Assembly (NCBI GenBank): GCA_031292485.1 | Contig: JARLHA010000062.1 | Span: 1-64,000, forward strand | Length of the DNA stretch: 64,000 nucleotides | Direction of reading: 5' to 3' | Source of the DNA: Mucilaginibacter sp. | GTDB lineage: Bacteria; Bacteroidota; Bacteroidia; Sphingobacteriales; Sphingobacteriaceae | In this document: one piece after another, positions 54,746 to 63,388 of the stretch | How the letters are laid out: each line of letters opens with the position of its first letter | Position numbering within the stretch: the stretch's first letter is position 1 | The notes under the pieces: model-generated | Databases searched by the model: none | What the model was told of the DNA's origin: nothing | Seen by the model: only the letters and a program-made list of their open reading frames with translations | Program-made: the position numbers and the translations under genes

Positions 54746-55399
54746 TTATCCCAAACTCGCATAAGCCCTGATAGCGAATGTACCAGCCCCTTTTATTTTT
54801 GGCGGCACCGCATTAAACTGAAAGCCGCTTTCGGGTAATTTATCCAGGTTGCATAAATGTTCGCAGATCAGTATCTCCGCGCCAAGCAGGGTGGTGTGTA
54901 CCGGTCGGCTTTTGCCGGTGGTATTATCAATATTATGGCTGTCGATCCCCACCAGTTTTATACGGGCATCCCTTAAATAAATGGCCGCATCTTCGGTGAG
55001 ATATGGATGTCCCTCAAAATAATCCACAGTATTCCAATGCCTGGCCCAGTTGGTATAAACCAGTACCGCTTTGTTTTTAAGGTCTTTCCCTGCAAAATAT
55101 TCCTTGCCTATTGCCGTAGCACCGGTTGCGTTAATAGTAATAGCATCCAGCGCGGCGCATTGCTCCAGCGCTATTTGCGAAAGGTCTTTTCCATGTTCAA
55201 ACCGGTGGAAGGGGCAATCCAAATAGGTGCCGGTATTGGTCACCATTTCAATTTTGCCTATCTGGAACTCGGTGCCGGCTTCATAAAATTGTTTGGAGTT
55301 TTCACGACTCAGATAATCGCAGATTATTGGCGCAGGCAAGCCTTTGTAGGTGATTAACCCGTCAAAAATGGTGTGGGAGAGGTCGATGAGGGTGGACAT
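54746..55399 (-). CDS. Cyclase family protein (kynurenine formamidase-like) with altered metal site
   Basis: 217 residues, beginning MSTLIDLSHTIFDGLITYKGLPAP. The family motif HxGTHxDxPxH appears as NTGTYLDCPFH: both metal-binding His of the usual H-x3-H-x-D are replaced (Asn and Tyr), but the Asp and the last His remain. GIDSHNIDN and GAEILICEHLCNL are as in the family. It is probably a hydrolase or lyase of uncertain substrate. Part of its 5' end is repeated at about 56440-56530. Confidence 0.8.
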   Translation of the reverse strand: MSTLIDLSHTIFDGLITYKGLPAPIICDYLSRENSKQFYEAGTEFQIGKIEMVTNTGTYLDCPFHRFEHGKDLSQIALEQCAALDAITINATGATAIGKEYFAGKDLKNKAVLVYTNWARHWNTVDYFEGHPYLTEDAAIYLRDARIKLVGIDSHNIDNTTGKSRPVHTTLLGAEILICEHLCNLDKLPESGFQFNAVPPKIKGAGTFAIRAYASLG

Positions 55400-55592
55400 G
55401 GTGAAATAATACTTATTGAACCAAAGCTAATTTTATTTTTTTATAATCGACAAATAGCAACACTTTTTGAAGACCATATTTACAGGATTAAAGAAAAAAA
55501 TAACAGATAAACGAACGGAAATAATCACCCGTTATTTGGTTGATTTTCAAATAAGAGCACATACATTTACATAAATCTAAAACCGAAGAACC

Positions 55593-56366
55593 ATGTATTT
55601 ACTTGTAATAATTTTTATCGTACTGGTATTAGTAGCGATGGGTGTTCGCATCGCACAGGAATATCAACGTGCCATCGTATTTCGCCTGGGCCGCTACCAC
55701 AGCACCAGGGGGCCGGGCATCTACCTTATTATTCCTTTTGTCGACAGGCAGGTAACGGTGGACATCCGCACCAACACCGTCGACCTTGAACAGCAGGAAA
55801 CCATCACCAAAGACAGTGTAACGATAAAGGTAAACGCAGTGCTTTGGTTTAAAGTTACCAACCCTGAAGATGCCATCATAAAAGTTGCCAATTACAACCG
55901 GGCAGTTTACCAGTTTTCGGTTACCGCTTTGCGTAATATTATCGGGCAGCATTCGCTTGATGAGGTTTTGCGCGAACGCGAAGAAATTAACAGGACCCTC
56001 CAAAAAATTGTAGACGCTGCAACCGAAAACTGGGGAATTAAAATTGAAATGGTGGAGATGAAAGACGTGGAGATCCCCGAATCCATGCAACGCGCCATGG
56101 CCCGCGAAGCAGAGGCCATCCGCGAAAAACGTGCCCGCATTGTTAAAGCCGAAGCAGAACTTGAAGCATCCATAAAATTAACCCAGGGCGCCAAACAAAT
56201 GGAAGGTAGCCCGATAGCGCTGGAGTTAAGAAGGATGCAGATGCTTTCGGAAATCGGCATCGACAATAACACCACAACCGTTATTTTGATGCCCTCGGAC
56301 TTTACAAATGCTGCGAAGAGTTTTACGGAGATGGTGAATAAGGATAAAAAGAAAAAAGACGAATAG
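55593..56366 (+). CDS. Slipin / SPFH-domain membrane protein
   Basis: 257 residues. An N-terminal membrane segment (about 1-18) precedes the SPFH/band-7 domain (about 20-180) with QRAIVFRLGRYHSTRGPGIYLIIPFVD, VDLEQQETITKDSVTIKVNAVLWFKV and SLDEVLRER. A helical coiled-coil part (MARE AEAIREKRARIVKAEAE) follows. Slipins are stomatin-like scaffold proteins that assemble on the membrane. An NfeD partner, usual next to slipins, is not present here. Confidence 0.92.
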   Translation: MYLLVIIFIVLVLVAMGVRIAQEYQRAIVFRLGRYHSTRGPGIYLIIPFVDRQVTVDIRTNTVDLEQQETITKDSVTIKVNAVLWFKVTNPEDAIIKVANYNRAVYQFSVTALRNIIGQHSLDEVLREREEINRTLQKIVDAATENWGIKIEMVEMKDVEIPESMQRAMAREAEAIREKRARIVKAEAELEASIKLTQGAKQMEGSPIALELRRMQMLSEIGIDNNTTTVILMPSDFTNAAKSFTEMVNKDKKKKDE

Positions 56367-56397
56367 TCGCCTTTTTTTAGAACCAACAGTCTACATG

Positions 56398-56434
56398 TTG
56401 AAGCTACTTTCCAAAGCAAAGTAGCTTCAATTTT
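56398..56434 (+). terminator. Rho-independent terminator after the slipin gene
   Basis: TTGAAGCTACTTT (56398-56410) and AAAGTAGCTTCAA (56418-56430) form a perfect 13-bp stem with loop CCAAAGC and a following TTTT. Confidence 0.78.
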
Positions 56435-56439
56435 CCCTG

Positions 56440-56530
56440 CTCAAATAATCGCAAATGATTGGGGCGGGCAGGCCTTTGTAGGTGATTAACCGTAAAAAAT
56501 GGTGTGGGAGAGGTCGATGAGGGCGGGCAC
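56440..56530 (-). pseudogene. Decayed 5' fragment of a cyclase-family gene
   Basis: The minus strand from GTG at 56530 reads VPALIDLSHTIFYG-stop and then, in another frame, matches the codons after GLITYKGLPAPIICDYLS of the cyclase at 54746-55399. About 90 bp are recognisable, with a one-base deletion breaking the frame. The fragment lies on the same strand as the intact gene but on the far side of the slipin gene. Confidence 0.72.
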
Positions 56531-56548
56531 GGGTGAGGGACCAAAATT

Positions 56549-57595
56549 TTACTCCGAATAAAGTATGTTGCGATATTTATCGAGATGATTAATAGCTAAC
56601 TGTATATGATGCAACGGAAACAAGTCTTTTTTCCGCTGTGACCACAATTCCTTTTTAATGCTTTCTGCATCAGTTAACGAATGAGTATGACTTAAAAAAT
56701 CTACAGTAGCCAATAGTTCCAATCCATAAGGAGATTCAAATCCCTGGATAAACTCAGCAACTTTATCCAATCTTTCTTTTTCTGTCACTGAGGCAGATTT
56801 ATCAATAAAGTCTTTTACTTCGTCTCTCTTTGAAGCAACAAGCTCAAGCGTTTCAAAAGGCTTCGCTTCTTTTTGTTCATACCCTTTTATGTAGTATCCA
56901 TTTAAAGCATACAGCACATGCCGCACTTTACCAGAATACGGCCCATATAGCCCTTTTTTAAAATCAAGCTTTAATTGTGTTTCGCCAAAGCGTTGTAAAA
57001 AATAACTCAATTTTTCTGCTGCAAACTCACTCGCGAACTCACCTAATGCGCGATACTTATATAATAAGTATAATAGCATCGCTCTTGCCGGAGTAAGCTT
57101 GGCCGCGGACGGCTTTTCTTCTTTTTTCAATGCCTCCTTTATAGCTAAAGAGGGTTCATAAACAAATACATTTATCTCTAAATCTGATAGCGCTTCAACA
57201 ATTATCGGCTTTACGTCCTCCCAGTTAAGCCCTCCGTTACCGCAACCTAACGGAGGCACGGCTATAGATTCTATCTTAAGCGCTTTAACTTTTTCGTGCA
57301 AATCTTTGAGCCCATCTTTTATCCATTCCATTTTTGACGGATACCTCCAATGGGCTTTCGTGGGGAAATTGACGACATATTTTACGCCGTTTAACCCGTT
57401 AACGGGAACAATCTGAACTTTGCCCACGGTAATTTCTTTTCGGTTCACGGCATCTGTATACTCTTTGTAATTTTCTGGAAATTCATTCTTAAACTGCAAT
57501 GCAATGCCCTTCCCCATCACGCCAACGGTATTAACGGTGTTAACTAAAGCATCTGCTTTCGCTTCAAGGATATTGCCTACTTTATAAATTATCAT
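56549..57595 (-). CDS. darG: DarG-type macrodomain antitoxin
   Basis: 348 residues. The N-terminal macrodomain (about 1-150; IIYKVGNILEAKADALVNTVNTVGVMGKGIALQFK, VPPLGCGNGGLNW) removes ADP-ribose from DNA in DarG proteins. The C-terminal part (about 165-345) matches the usual DarG toxin-neutralising region (TPARAMLLYLLYKYRAL, FGETQLKLDFKKGLYGPYSGKVRHVLYALNGYY). The gene overlaps the toxin gene by 14 bp, so both are made from one message. Confidence 0.9.
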   Translation of the reverse strand: MIIYKVGNILEAKADALVNTVNTVGVMGKGIALQFKNEFPENYKEYTDAVNRKEITVGKVQIVPVNGLNGVKYVVNFPTKAHWRYPSKMEWIKDGLKDLHEKVKALKIESIAVPPLGCGNGGLNWEDVKPIIVEALSDLEINVFVYEPSLAIKEALKKEEKPSAAKLTPARAMLLYLLYKYRALGEFASEFAAEKLSYFLQRFGETQLKLDFKKGLYGPYSGKVRHVLYALNGYYIKGYEQKEAKPFETLELVASKRDEVKDFIDKSASVTEKERLDKVAEFIQGFESPYGLELLATVDFLSHTHSLTDAESIKKELWSQRKKDLFPLHHIQLAINHLDKYRNILYSE

Positions 57596-58226
57596 AATAT
57601 AGCTTGGTGGGCGATACTTTTATCGGGATATTCAAATCAACTTCTTTTAACAAATGTAATACATTTTGTTTTGCGGTATTGTTGAATACGCCAATATAGT
57701 CGATACAACTTACTGGCAAATGGTCTTTTATTAACAATTCAGATTGTTTTTTCTGTTTTCTAAGTAAATCTGTTTCATCACTTTTCCAATAAGTGTTATA
57801 AATGGTATCCCAATCCAACAAAGCAAAATCACTTTCTGATACATAGGCAGTTGTTGTTTCGCTGCGAGCGTTACCATCGGTAAAGAAATAAACCAAATTA
57901 TGTGATTTAACCTGATCAAAAGATGAAATTATGTAGACTATATCTTCTTGCTGGTATTTGGTGATATCTTCATATCCTAACGCTATTTGATATAACATCG
58001 GGGAACGCGGGCCAAGGTAAAATGGAACGTATTCAGATAATTTGCCGCCGGGTGGATTGCGTGCATCCAAACTTTTCCGGTAATTTATAAGGGACGGATC
58101 TCCGATTTTAATATAAGCGGGATCGAAGTTTGGTGACTCACTGGTATAAATACCATTTCTCAATATAAAGTTTAAATTCTTTATATGGGTAATGCGATAA
58201 AGCCATATTTTCTTTGGGACATTCAA
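57582..58226 (-). CDS. darT: DarT-type DNA ADP-ribosyltransferase toxin
   Basis: 214 residues of the DarT (DUF4433) family: IWLYRITHIKNLNFILRNGIY at the start, SLINYRKSLDAR and LPVSCIDYIGV towards the end. Candidate catalytic residues are Arg50 and Glu163 (KQSELLIKDHLP), equivalent to the Arg and Glu of characterised DarT enzymes. DarT adds ADP-ribose to thymidine in single-stranded DNA and is restrained by DarG. Such pairs can act as anti-phage defence. AT-richer than the neighbours. Confidence 0.9.
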   Translation of the reverse strand: MNVPKKIWLYRITHIKNLNFILRNGIYTSESPNFDPAYIKIGDPSLINYRKSLDARNPPGGKLSEYVPFYLGPRSPMLYQIALGYEDITKYQQEDIVYIISSFDQVKSHNLVYFFTDGNARSETTTAYVSESDFALLDWDTIYNTYWKSDETDLLRKQKKQSELLIKDHLPVSCIDYIGVFNNTAKQNVLHLLKEVDLNIPIKVSPTKLYYDNL

Positions 58227-58262
58227 TAAGCAAATATACTTTATTAAGTTTAACAGATCGCA

Positions 58263-61200
58263 CTACACCCCCACCGGCTCCGCAACCTCTGTCAGCAAAT
58301 TCACCGCCTGGTTAATGCTATTAACGCCTTCAACACTTAAACGTAAGGAGTTTTTAACCTCTTTTAAATTGCACCTGCGCGGGTTGGCCTGCATAAAAGC
58401 AAGCACATTGCGGAAAGCGTCAGTTTCAAAATAGGGCGATTGCTGGTTGGCAATAAAATAGCCGCGGAGTACATTCTTTTTGAGGGACAGTTTTTCAAAG
58501 CCGATGGCCCTGCCCAGCCATTGCAGGCGCATGGTGTTCAGCAGGTCGTTTACCTGCGGCGGTATCGGCCCGAAGCGGTCAATCAGTTGTTGTTTAAAGG
58601 CTTTCAGTTCCACCTCGTTTTCCAGTTTGGAAAGGTCGGTGTATAAATTATAGCGTTCGGAGATACTGGTCACGTACTCATCCGGGATCAGGATTTCCTG
58701 GTCGGTATCTATCTGGGTAAAAGAGATAAATGGTCTTGGTTTTTCGTCGGTGAACAGGCCTTTAAATTCATCATCCTTCAATTCCTGTATCGCTTCATCC
58801 AAAATTTTATGGTACATTTCAAAACCGATCTCGGCAATAAAACCGCTTTGCTCGGCGCCCAGAAGGTTGCCGCTGCCGCGGATGTCCAGATCTCGCATGG
58901 CCACATTAAAGCCGCTGCCAAGGTCGCTGAACTCTTCAATGGCGCTCAGCCGTTTGCGGGCTTCGCTTGTTAAAGTAGATAGTGGCGGGCTCAGTAAATA
59001 ACAATAAGCCTTTTTATTGCTCCGGCCAACGCGTCCCCGCATCTGGTGCAGGTCGCTCAGCCCGAACATATGGGCGTAGTTGATGATGATGGTATTGGCA
59101 TTGGGAATATCCAGCCCGGCTTCAATAATGGTGGTGGCCACCAGCACATCATACTCGTTGTTTACAAACTTCAGCATCACATCTTCCAGCGCATCGCCCT
59201 CCAGTTGCCCGTGGGCAATGCCCACACGGGCTTTTGGCACCAGTTTATGGATCATGCCACCCAGCTGCGGCAGGTCGGCTACCCGGTTATGGATAAAAAA
59301 CACCTGACCGCCACGGTCTATTTCATGCTCAATGGCTTCTTTTATCAGCGTATCATTAAACACATGCAGTTCGGTAACCACCGGCTGCCGGTTTGGCGGC
59401 GGGGTGGAGATGATAGAAAGATCCCTTGCACCCATCAGCGAAAAATGAAGCGTACGCGGGATCGGTGTCGCGGTTAAAGTAAGCGTATCTACATTGGCGC
59501 GCATTTGCTTCAGCTTCTCTTTGGTGGATACGCCGAATTTTTGCTCTTCGTCAATGATCATCAACCCCAGATCCTTAAACTTCACATCCTTGCTCACCAG
59601 GCGGTGCGTCCCGATGATGATATCCACTTTACCCTCCTTCAATTTCTCCAGCGTGTCTTTGATCTGCTTGCTTGTTTTAAAGCGGTTTACATAATCAATA
59701 TTGCAGGGGAAGCCTTTGAGGCGGTCGCTGAATGTTTTGTAATGCTGTGCCGCAAGGATGGTGGTCGGCACCAATATGGCCACCTGTTTGCTGTCGGCCA
59801 CCGCTTTAAAGGCTGCGCGGATCGCCACTTCCGTTTTACCAAAGCCCACATCGCCGCAAATCAACCGGTCCATCGGGTGCGGCGACTCCATATCTTTTTT
59901 AAAGTCGCTGGTGGCTTTTTCCTGGTCGGGGGTGTCCTCGTAGATAAAAGAGGCTTCCAGTTCGGTTTGCAGATAGGTATCCGGCGAAAAAGCATTCCCG
60001 TTCTGCGCCTTACGTACAGCGTAAAGTTTGATCAGGTCGCGCGCAATGTCTTTAACTTTTTTTTTTGTGGTTTTCTTTAGCTTTTCCCAGGTATCAGTGC
60101 CAAGCTTGTTCATCCTTGGCACAGTGCCCTCCTTGCCACTATATTTGGAGATGCGGTTCAGCGAGTTGATGTTGACATACAGCAGGTCGTTATCGGCATA
60201 CATCAGCCTGATCATTTCCTGATTTTTGCCGTTTACCTCTACCTTTTCCAACCCGGCATATTTACCGATGCCGTGGTCAATGTGGGTTACATAGTCGCCC
60301 GGCTTCAGTTCGCGCAGTTCTTTCAGCGTGATGGCCTGCGAGCGCTGGTAGCCTTTTTTGAGTTTGTATTTATAATAGCGGTCGAAGATCTGGTGATCGG
60401 TATAGCAGGCCAGTTTTTGTTCCCTGTCCACAAAACCTTCCCGTATAGAAATACTGATCGGTGTAAACTTCACCGTTTTATCCAAATCCTCCAGTATCGC
60501 GTACAGCCTTTCCACCTGCCGGGCGCTATCGGTCAGGATAAAGTTTTCGATATGCTCCGCCTCGTTATTTTTAAAATTATGGATCAGCAGGGTAAAGTCC
60601 TTATTGAACGATGGCTGCGGCCGCATATCAAAATTGATAGCTTTATCCGGCTGGTAAAAAAACTGCTTGCCGAATTCTACCACCGCGAAATCGTGCAGTT
60701 GATCGGCGATGAGTTTTTCGTCGGTAAAACCAAATTTGGGGTCGATCCAGTCCGGATTTTTATTTTTCTCTTCTGCGGATAAGGCTTTCCATAATTGGGT
60801 GGCTTTTTTATAGCCGCTTTGGATAATGTCGAGCGTAAACTGCACATCTTTTATCCATACCTGGCTGTCGGCTTCCACGTATTCCAGCAGCGAAATATTA
60901 TTTTCGGTCAGGAATTTGGATTGAACGTTGGGCACAATGGTGATACTTTTTACCTGTTCAACCGAAAGCTGGCTCTCGATCTCAAAGGTGCGGATCGACT
61001 CAATGAAATCACCAAAAAACTCTACCCGGTAAGGCAGCTCGTGCGAAAATGAAAAGATATCAACGATGCCGCCACGGATTGAGAACTGACCCGGTTCATA
61101 AACAAAATTAACCCGGTCAAAATCATATTCAATCAAAAACTCGTTGATAAAATCAATGCTGAGTTTATTGCTTACCGAAATTTCGAGGGTGTTTTTTTCG

Positions 61201-61616
61201 AGGGATGCCCGGTCGATCACCTTTTCGGCAAGCGCCTCCGGATAAGTAACAATCAGCTGCCCGAATTCGGTTGAATGGTTCAGTTCATTCAAAACTTCGG
61301 CACGGGCCAGCACATTGCTGCTGTCGGGCTGGGTAAATTCAAAAGGCTTGCGGTAGGATGACGGAAAAAGTAAAATTTCTTTACCGGTAAGGCTTTCCAG
61401 GTCTGCCTGGAAATAGCCGGCCTCTTCACGGTCGGGCAGCACAAATATCATGTGCTTGTGCTGCAAAAAATACAATGCTACCGCCACAGCGGAATCTCCT
61501 GATCCCACCAATCCACGTAACTGGATCCTCGGACTTTTTGCTGCATTAAGCGCCTGCGCCAATGCTTTTATCCGTTCATCAGTTTTATAGCGTTCTAAAA
61601 TATCACGGATGTTCAA
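58263..61616 (-). CDS. mfd: Transcription-repair coupling factor Mfd
   Basis: 1117 residues. An N-terminal UvrB-homology region (about 1-340), an RNA-polymerase-interaction domain beginning KPGDYVTHIDHGIGKYAGLEKV, an RecG-like helicase core with GDVGFGKTEVAIRAAF, DEEQKFG, TLTATPIPRTL and QMRGRVGRS, and a C-terminal TRCF domain. It removes stalled RNA polymerase and recruits UvrA to lesions. Length is standard. It stands 36 bp from the DarT start on the same strand. Confidence 0.96.
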   Translation of the reverse strand: MNIRDILERYKTDERIKALAQALNAAKSPRIQLRGLVGSGDSAVAVALYFLQHKHMIFVLPDREEAGYFQADLESLTGKEILLFPSSYRKPFEFTQPDSSNVLARAEVLNELNHSTEFGQLIVTYPEALAEKVIDRASLEKNTLEISVSNKLSIDFINEFLIEYDFDRVNFVYEPGQFSIRGGIVDIFSFSHELPYRVEFFGDFIESIRTFEIESQLSVEQVKSITIVPNVQSKFLTENNISLLEYVEADSQVWIKDVQFTLDIIQSGYKKATQLWKALSAEEKNKNPDWIDPKFGFTDEKLIADQLHDFAVVEFGKQFFYQPDKAINFDMRPQPSFNKDFTLLIHNFKNNEAEHIENFILTDSARQVERLYAILEDLDKTVKFTPISISIREGFVDREQKLACYTDHQIFDRYYKYKLKKGYQRSQAITLKELRELKPGDYVTHIDHGIGKYAGLEKVEVNGKNQEMIRLMYADNDLLYVNINSLNRISKYSGKEGTVPRMNKLGTDTWEKLKKTTKKKVKDIARDLIKLYAVRKAQNGNAFSPDTYLQTELEASFIYEDTPDQEKATSDFKKDMESPHPMDRLICGDVGFGKTEVAIRAAFKAVADSKQVAILVPTTILAAQHYKTFSDRLKGFPCNIDYVNRFKTSKQIKDTLEKLKEGKVDIIIGTHRLVSKDVKFKDLGLMIIDEEQKFGVSTKEKLKQMRANVDTLTLTATPIPRTLHFSLMGARDLSIISTPPPNRQPVVTELHVFNDTLIKEAIEHEIDRGGQVFFIHNRVADLPQLGGMIHKLVPKARVGIAHGQLEGDALEDVMLKFVNNEYDVLVATTIIEAGLDIPNANTIIINYAHMFGLSDLHQMRGRVGRSNKKAYCYLLSPPLSTLTSEARKRLSAIEEFSDLGSGFNVAMRDLDIRGSGNLLGAEQSGFIAEIGFEMYHKILDEAIQELKDDEFKGLFTDEKPRPFISFTQIDTDQEILIPDEYVTSISERYNLYTDLSKLENEVELKAFKQQLIDRFGPIPPQVNDLLNTMRLQWLGRAIGFEKLSLKKNVLRGYFIANQQSPYFETDAFRNVLAFMQANPRRCNLKEVKNSLRLSVEGVNSINQAVNLLTEVAEPVGV

Positions 61617-61846
61617 ACTATTGCAAATATACGCAAAAAAGGGTTTTTATAAGTACGATGAACCGGGTTGTAAAATATTACAAACAATTTGGCTTGATAA
61701 TTACTTTTATTAATAAATTTATATGAGAATAGTGATTGATGGCCGGAGACTATAGATTAGCCATTGGTTCCACGTCGGAACTTGCCTGATCTTTAACCTC
61801 TGATCTCCAATCTCTAACCCCAACCTCTAACCACTAAATTATAACC

Positions 61847-62251
61847 ATGAAGAATGCAATTACCTTTGGCCTTTTTATAGGCATCTTAAGCGGCCTGTGG
61901 ATATTCATCATTCCAAAGTTTGGCCTTTCACCGCAAGCCGGATTTATGTCACCGGTTGAATATTGCGCCGGCCTGATCCCCCTGATCGGACTATATTTTG
62001 GCGTAAGAAGCTACCGCAACAATGAGTGTAATGGCAAAATGGGCTTTTTAGAAGGCCTGATACAGGGGTTTAAAATATTGCTGATCGGCGGGGTGGTGGC
62101 AGTTGCTGCTGCTATTGTTTATGTAGACGAAATAAACAGGCAGGACATTACCGATTTTTCGGGCAGAATGTTTGGCGCATTATTGGTAGGTTTACTGCTG
62201 GCTTTGGGCGTAGCGGCCCTTTTTACAACAAAGCACAATAAGGTTGATTAA
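61847..62251 (+). CDS. DUF4199-like membrane protein
   Basis: 134 residues with four hydrophobic segments (about 5-25, 38-53, 75-95, 105-125) and a short cytoplasmic tail. The start MKNAITFGLFIGILSGLWIF and the central RSYRNNECNGKMGFLEGLIQGFKI fit DUF4199. Its function is unknown. The stop overlaps the next gene's TTG start by 8 bp. Confidence 0.8.
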   Translation: MKNAITFGLFIGILSGLWIFIIPKFGLSPQAGFMSPVEYCAGLIPLIGLYFGVRSYRNNECNGKMGFLEGLIQGFKILLIGGVVAVAAAIVYVDEINRQDITDFSGRMFGALLVGLLLALGVAALFTTKHNKVD

Positions 62252-62558
62252 ACAGCTTTTTAATAAATATTTTGAACTGGTTTTTTGGATTGCTGCGTTA
62301 GTCTCCCTGGCGCTTACGGATCCAATGGCCCAGGTCCATTTCTCCTTATGCCCTTTAAAAGCATTGGGCTTTAAATGGTGCCCCGGCTGTGGTTTGGGGC
62401 ATGCTATTTCTTTTTTGATTCATGGCGATATCCGAAGTTCATTTCGGGCGCATTGGCTGGGGATACCTGCGGTGATCGTGCTTCTTTACCGAATTTATGC
62501 TTTGATCAAACAGCGAATAAAGCCGGGGATGGAATTTGGCGCTATAAAGTCGCTTTGA
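62244..62558 (+). CDS. DUF2752 membrane protein
   Basis: 104 residues from a TTG start at 62244. The DUF2752 signature CPLKALGFKWCPGCGLGHAISFLIHGDIRSSFRAHWLG is present, with its CPGCG motif, together with two hydrophobic segments. No ATG lies before the motif, so the TTG overlapping the upstream stop is the likely start, coupled to translation of the DUF4199 gene. Function unknown. Confidence 0.82.
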   Translation: MIKQLFNKYFELVFWIAALVSLALTDPMAQVHFSLCPLKALGFKWCPGCGLGHAISFLIHGDIRSSFRAHWLGIPAVIVLLYRIYALIKQRIKPGMEFGAIKSL

Positions 62559-62595
62559 ACGAGAAGCCTAAATAATAAAAAACATTGACTTTTTT

Positions 62596-62806
62596 GCCCT
62601 CTTTTTTGCCTGGTGGCCGTTGCACAACTCAATAACCAAAGGAAGTACGTATTTTTTAGTTATTTGACGACCCGAGATTTGTATACAGGTTAACTTGTTT
62701 CCGGCAATTGTTTGATATTTAAATCTCCGGCAGTTGATTGATAAGATTTCGAGCTTCGTAATTTATGTTCCCCGTTGTGCAACGGCCACCCTGCGGTAGA
62801 GAGGGC
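62596..62806. mobile_element. 211-bp MITE-like element
   Basis: Terminal inverted repeats of about 33 bp: the outer GCCCTCT is shared, then GGTGGCCGTTGCACAAC pairs perfectly over 17 bp with GTTGTGCAACGGCCACC. The inside is AT-rich and has no open frame. No convincing target duplication. It is the main content of the 455-bp gap between the DUF2752 and TM2 genes; the next 200 bp hold only GC-rich, degenerate sequence. Confidence 0.65.
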
Positions 62807-63013
62807 AGGTCGAGCGAAGCAATGACCGGGTGAGTCAACGGAGCGCGTTCATAACCGCCAATGCCCGATGGCGGTTGTACCCCTTTTCACCGCCGCAATA
62901 GCCTTGCTCACCGATTTATTTAATCCGCCAGCCAGATTTGAATTGCAGTATATTAATCATAGGCGTAATTTTATGCTATTAAAAAAAAACAGATCACCTA
63001 AAATATCAAAAAA

Positions 63014-63379
63014 ATGGACATGTACGAAAACCCTTATATGGCATTTCCGGGAATAACAGCCGAAGAGATGGCCTTTTTGCAGCAGGGAACTGCAGAGCTT
63101 GATGAAAATCAAAAGAAGTATTTTTATATGGTATATTCCAGCAAAAGAAAAAATCCCCAGGATATTTTATTGGTTACCCTGTTGGGTTTCATTTGGATAG
63201 CCGGGATCCAAAGGTTTCTGGTAGGCCAGATCGGAATGGGACTTTTATACTTTTTTACCGGAGGATTTTGCTGGATAGGCACGATTGTGGACCTGGTGAA
63301 TTATAAAGAGATCGCCCTGGAGTTTAACCGCAAAATGGCCTACGAAAGTTTTAATATTACGAAGTTCAGTATTAAATAA
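63014..63379 (+). CDS. TM2 domain-containing membrane protein
   Basis: 121 residues. A TM2 domain lies at about 50-105 (two membrane segments, ILLVTLLGFIWIAGIQRFLVGQIGMGLLYFFTGGFCWIGTIVDLV), with the typical RFLVGQ...GLLYFFTGG...GTIVDL pattern. The N terminus is a soluble helical stretch. Small TM2 proteins with neighbouring DUF2752 genes are common in Bacteroidota. Confidence 0.85.
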   Translation: MDMYENPYMAFPGITAEEMAFLQQGTAELDENQKKYFYMVYSSKRKNPQDILLVTLLGFIWIAGIQRFLVGQIGMGLLYFFTGGFCWIGTIVDLVNYKEIALEFNRKMAYESFNITKFSIK

Positions 63380-63388
63380 TAAGCGTGG

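Noticed and set aside
62868-63056. Plus-strand frame of 62 codons before the TM2 gene
   Set aside because: Lies in degenerate repeat-like DNA, overlaps the TM2 start, and shows no protein-like pattern.
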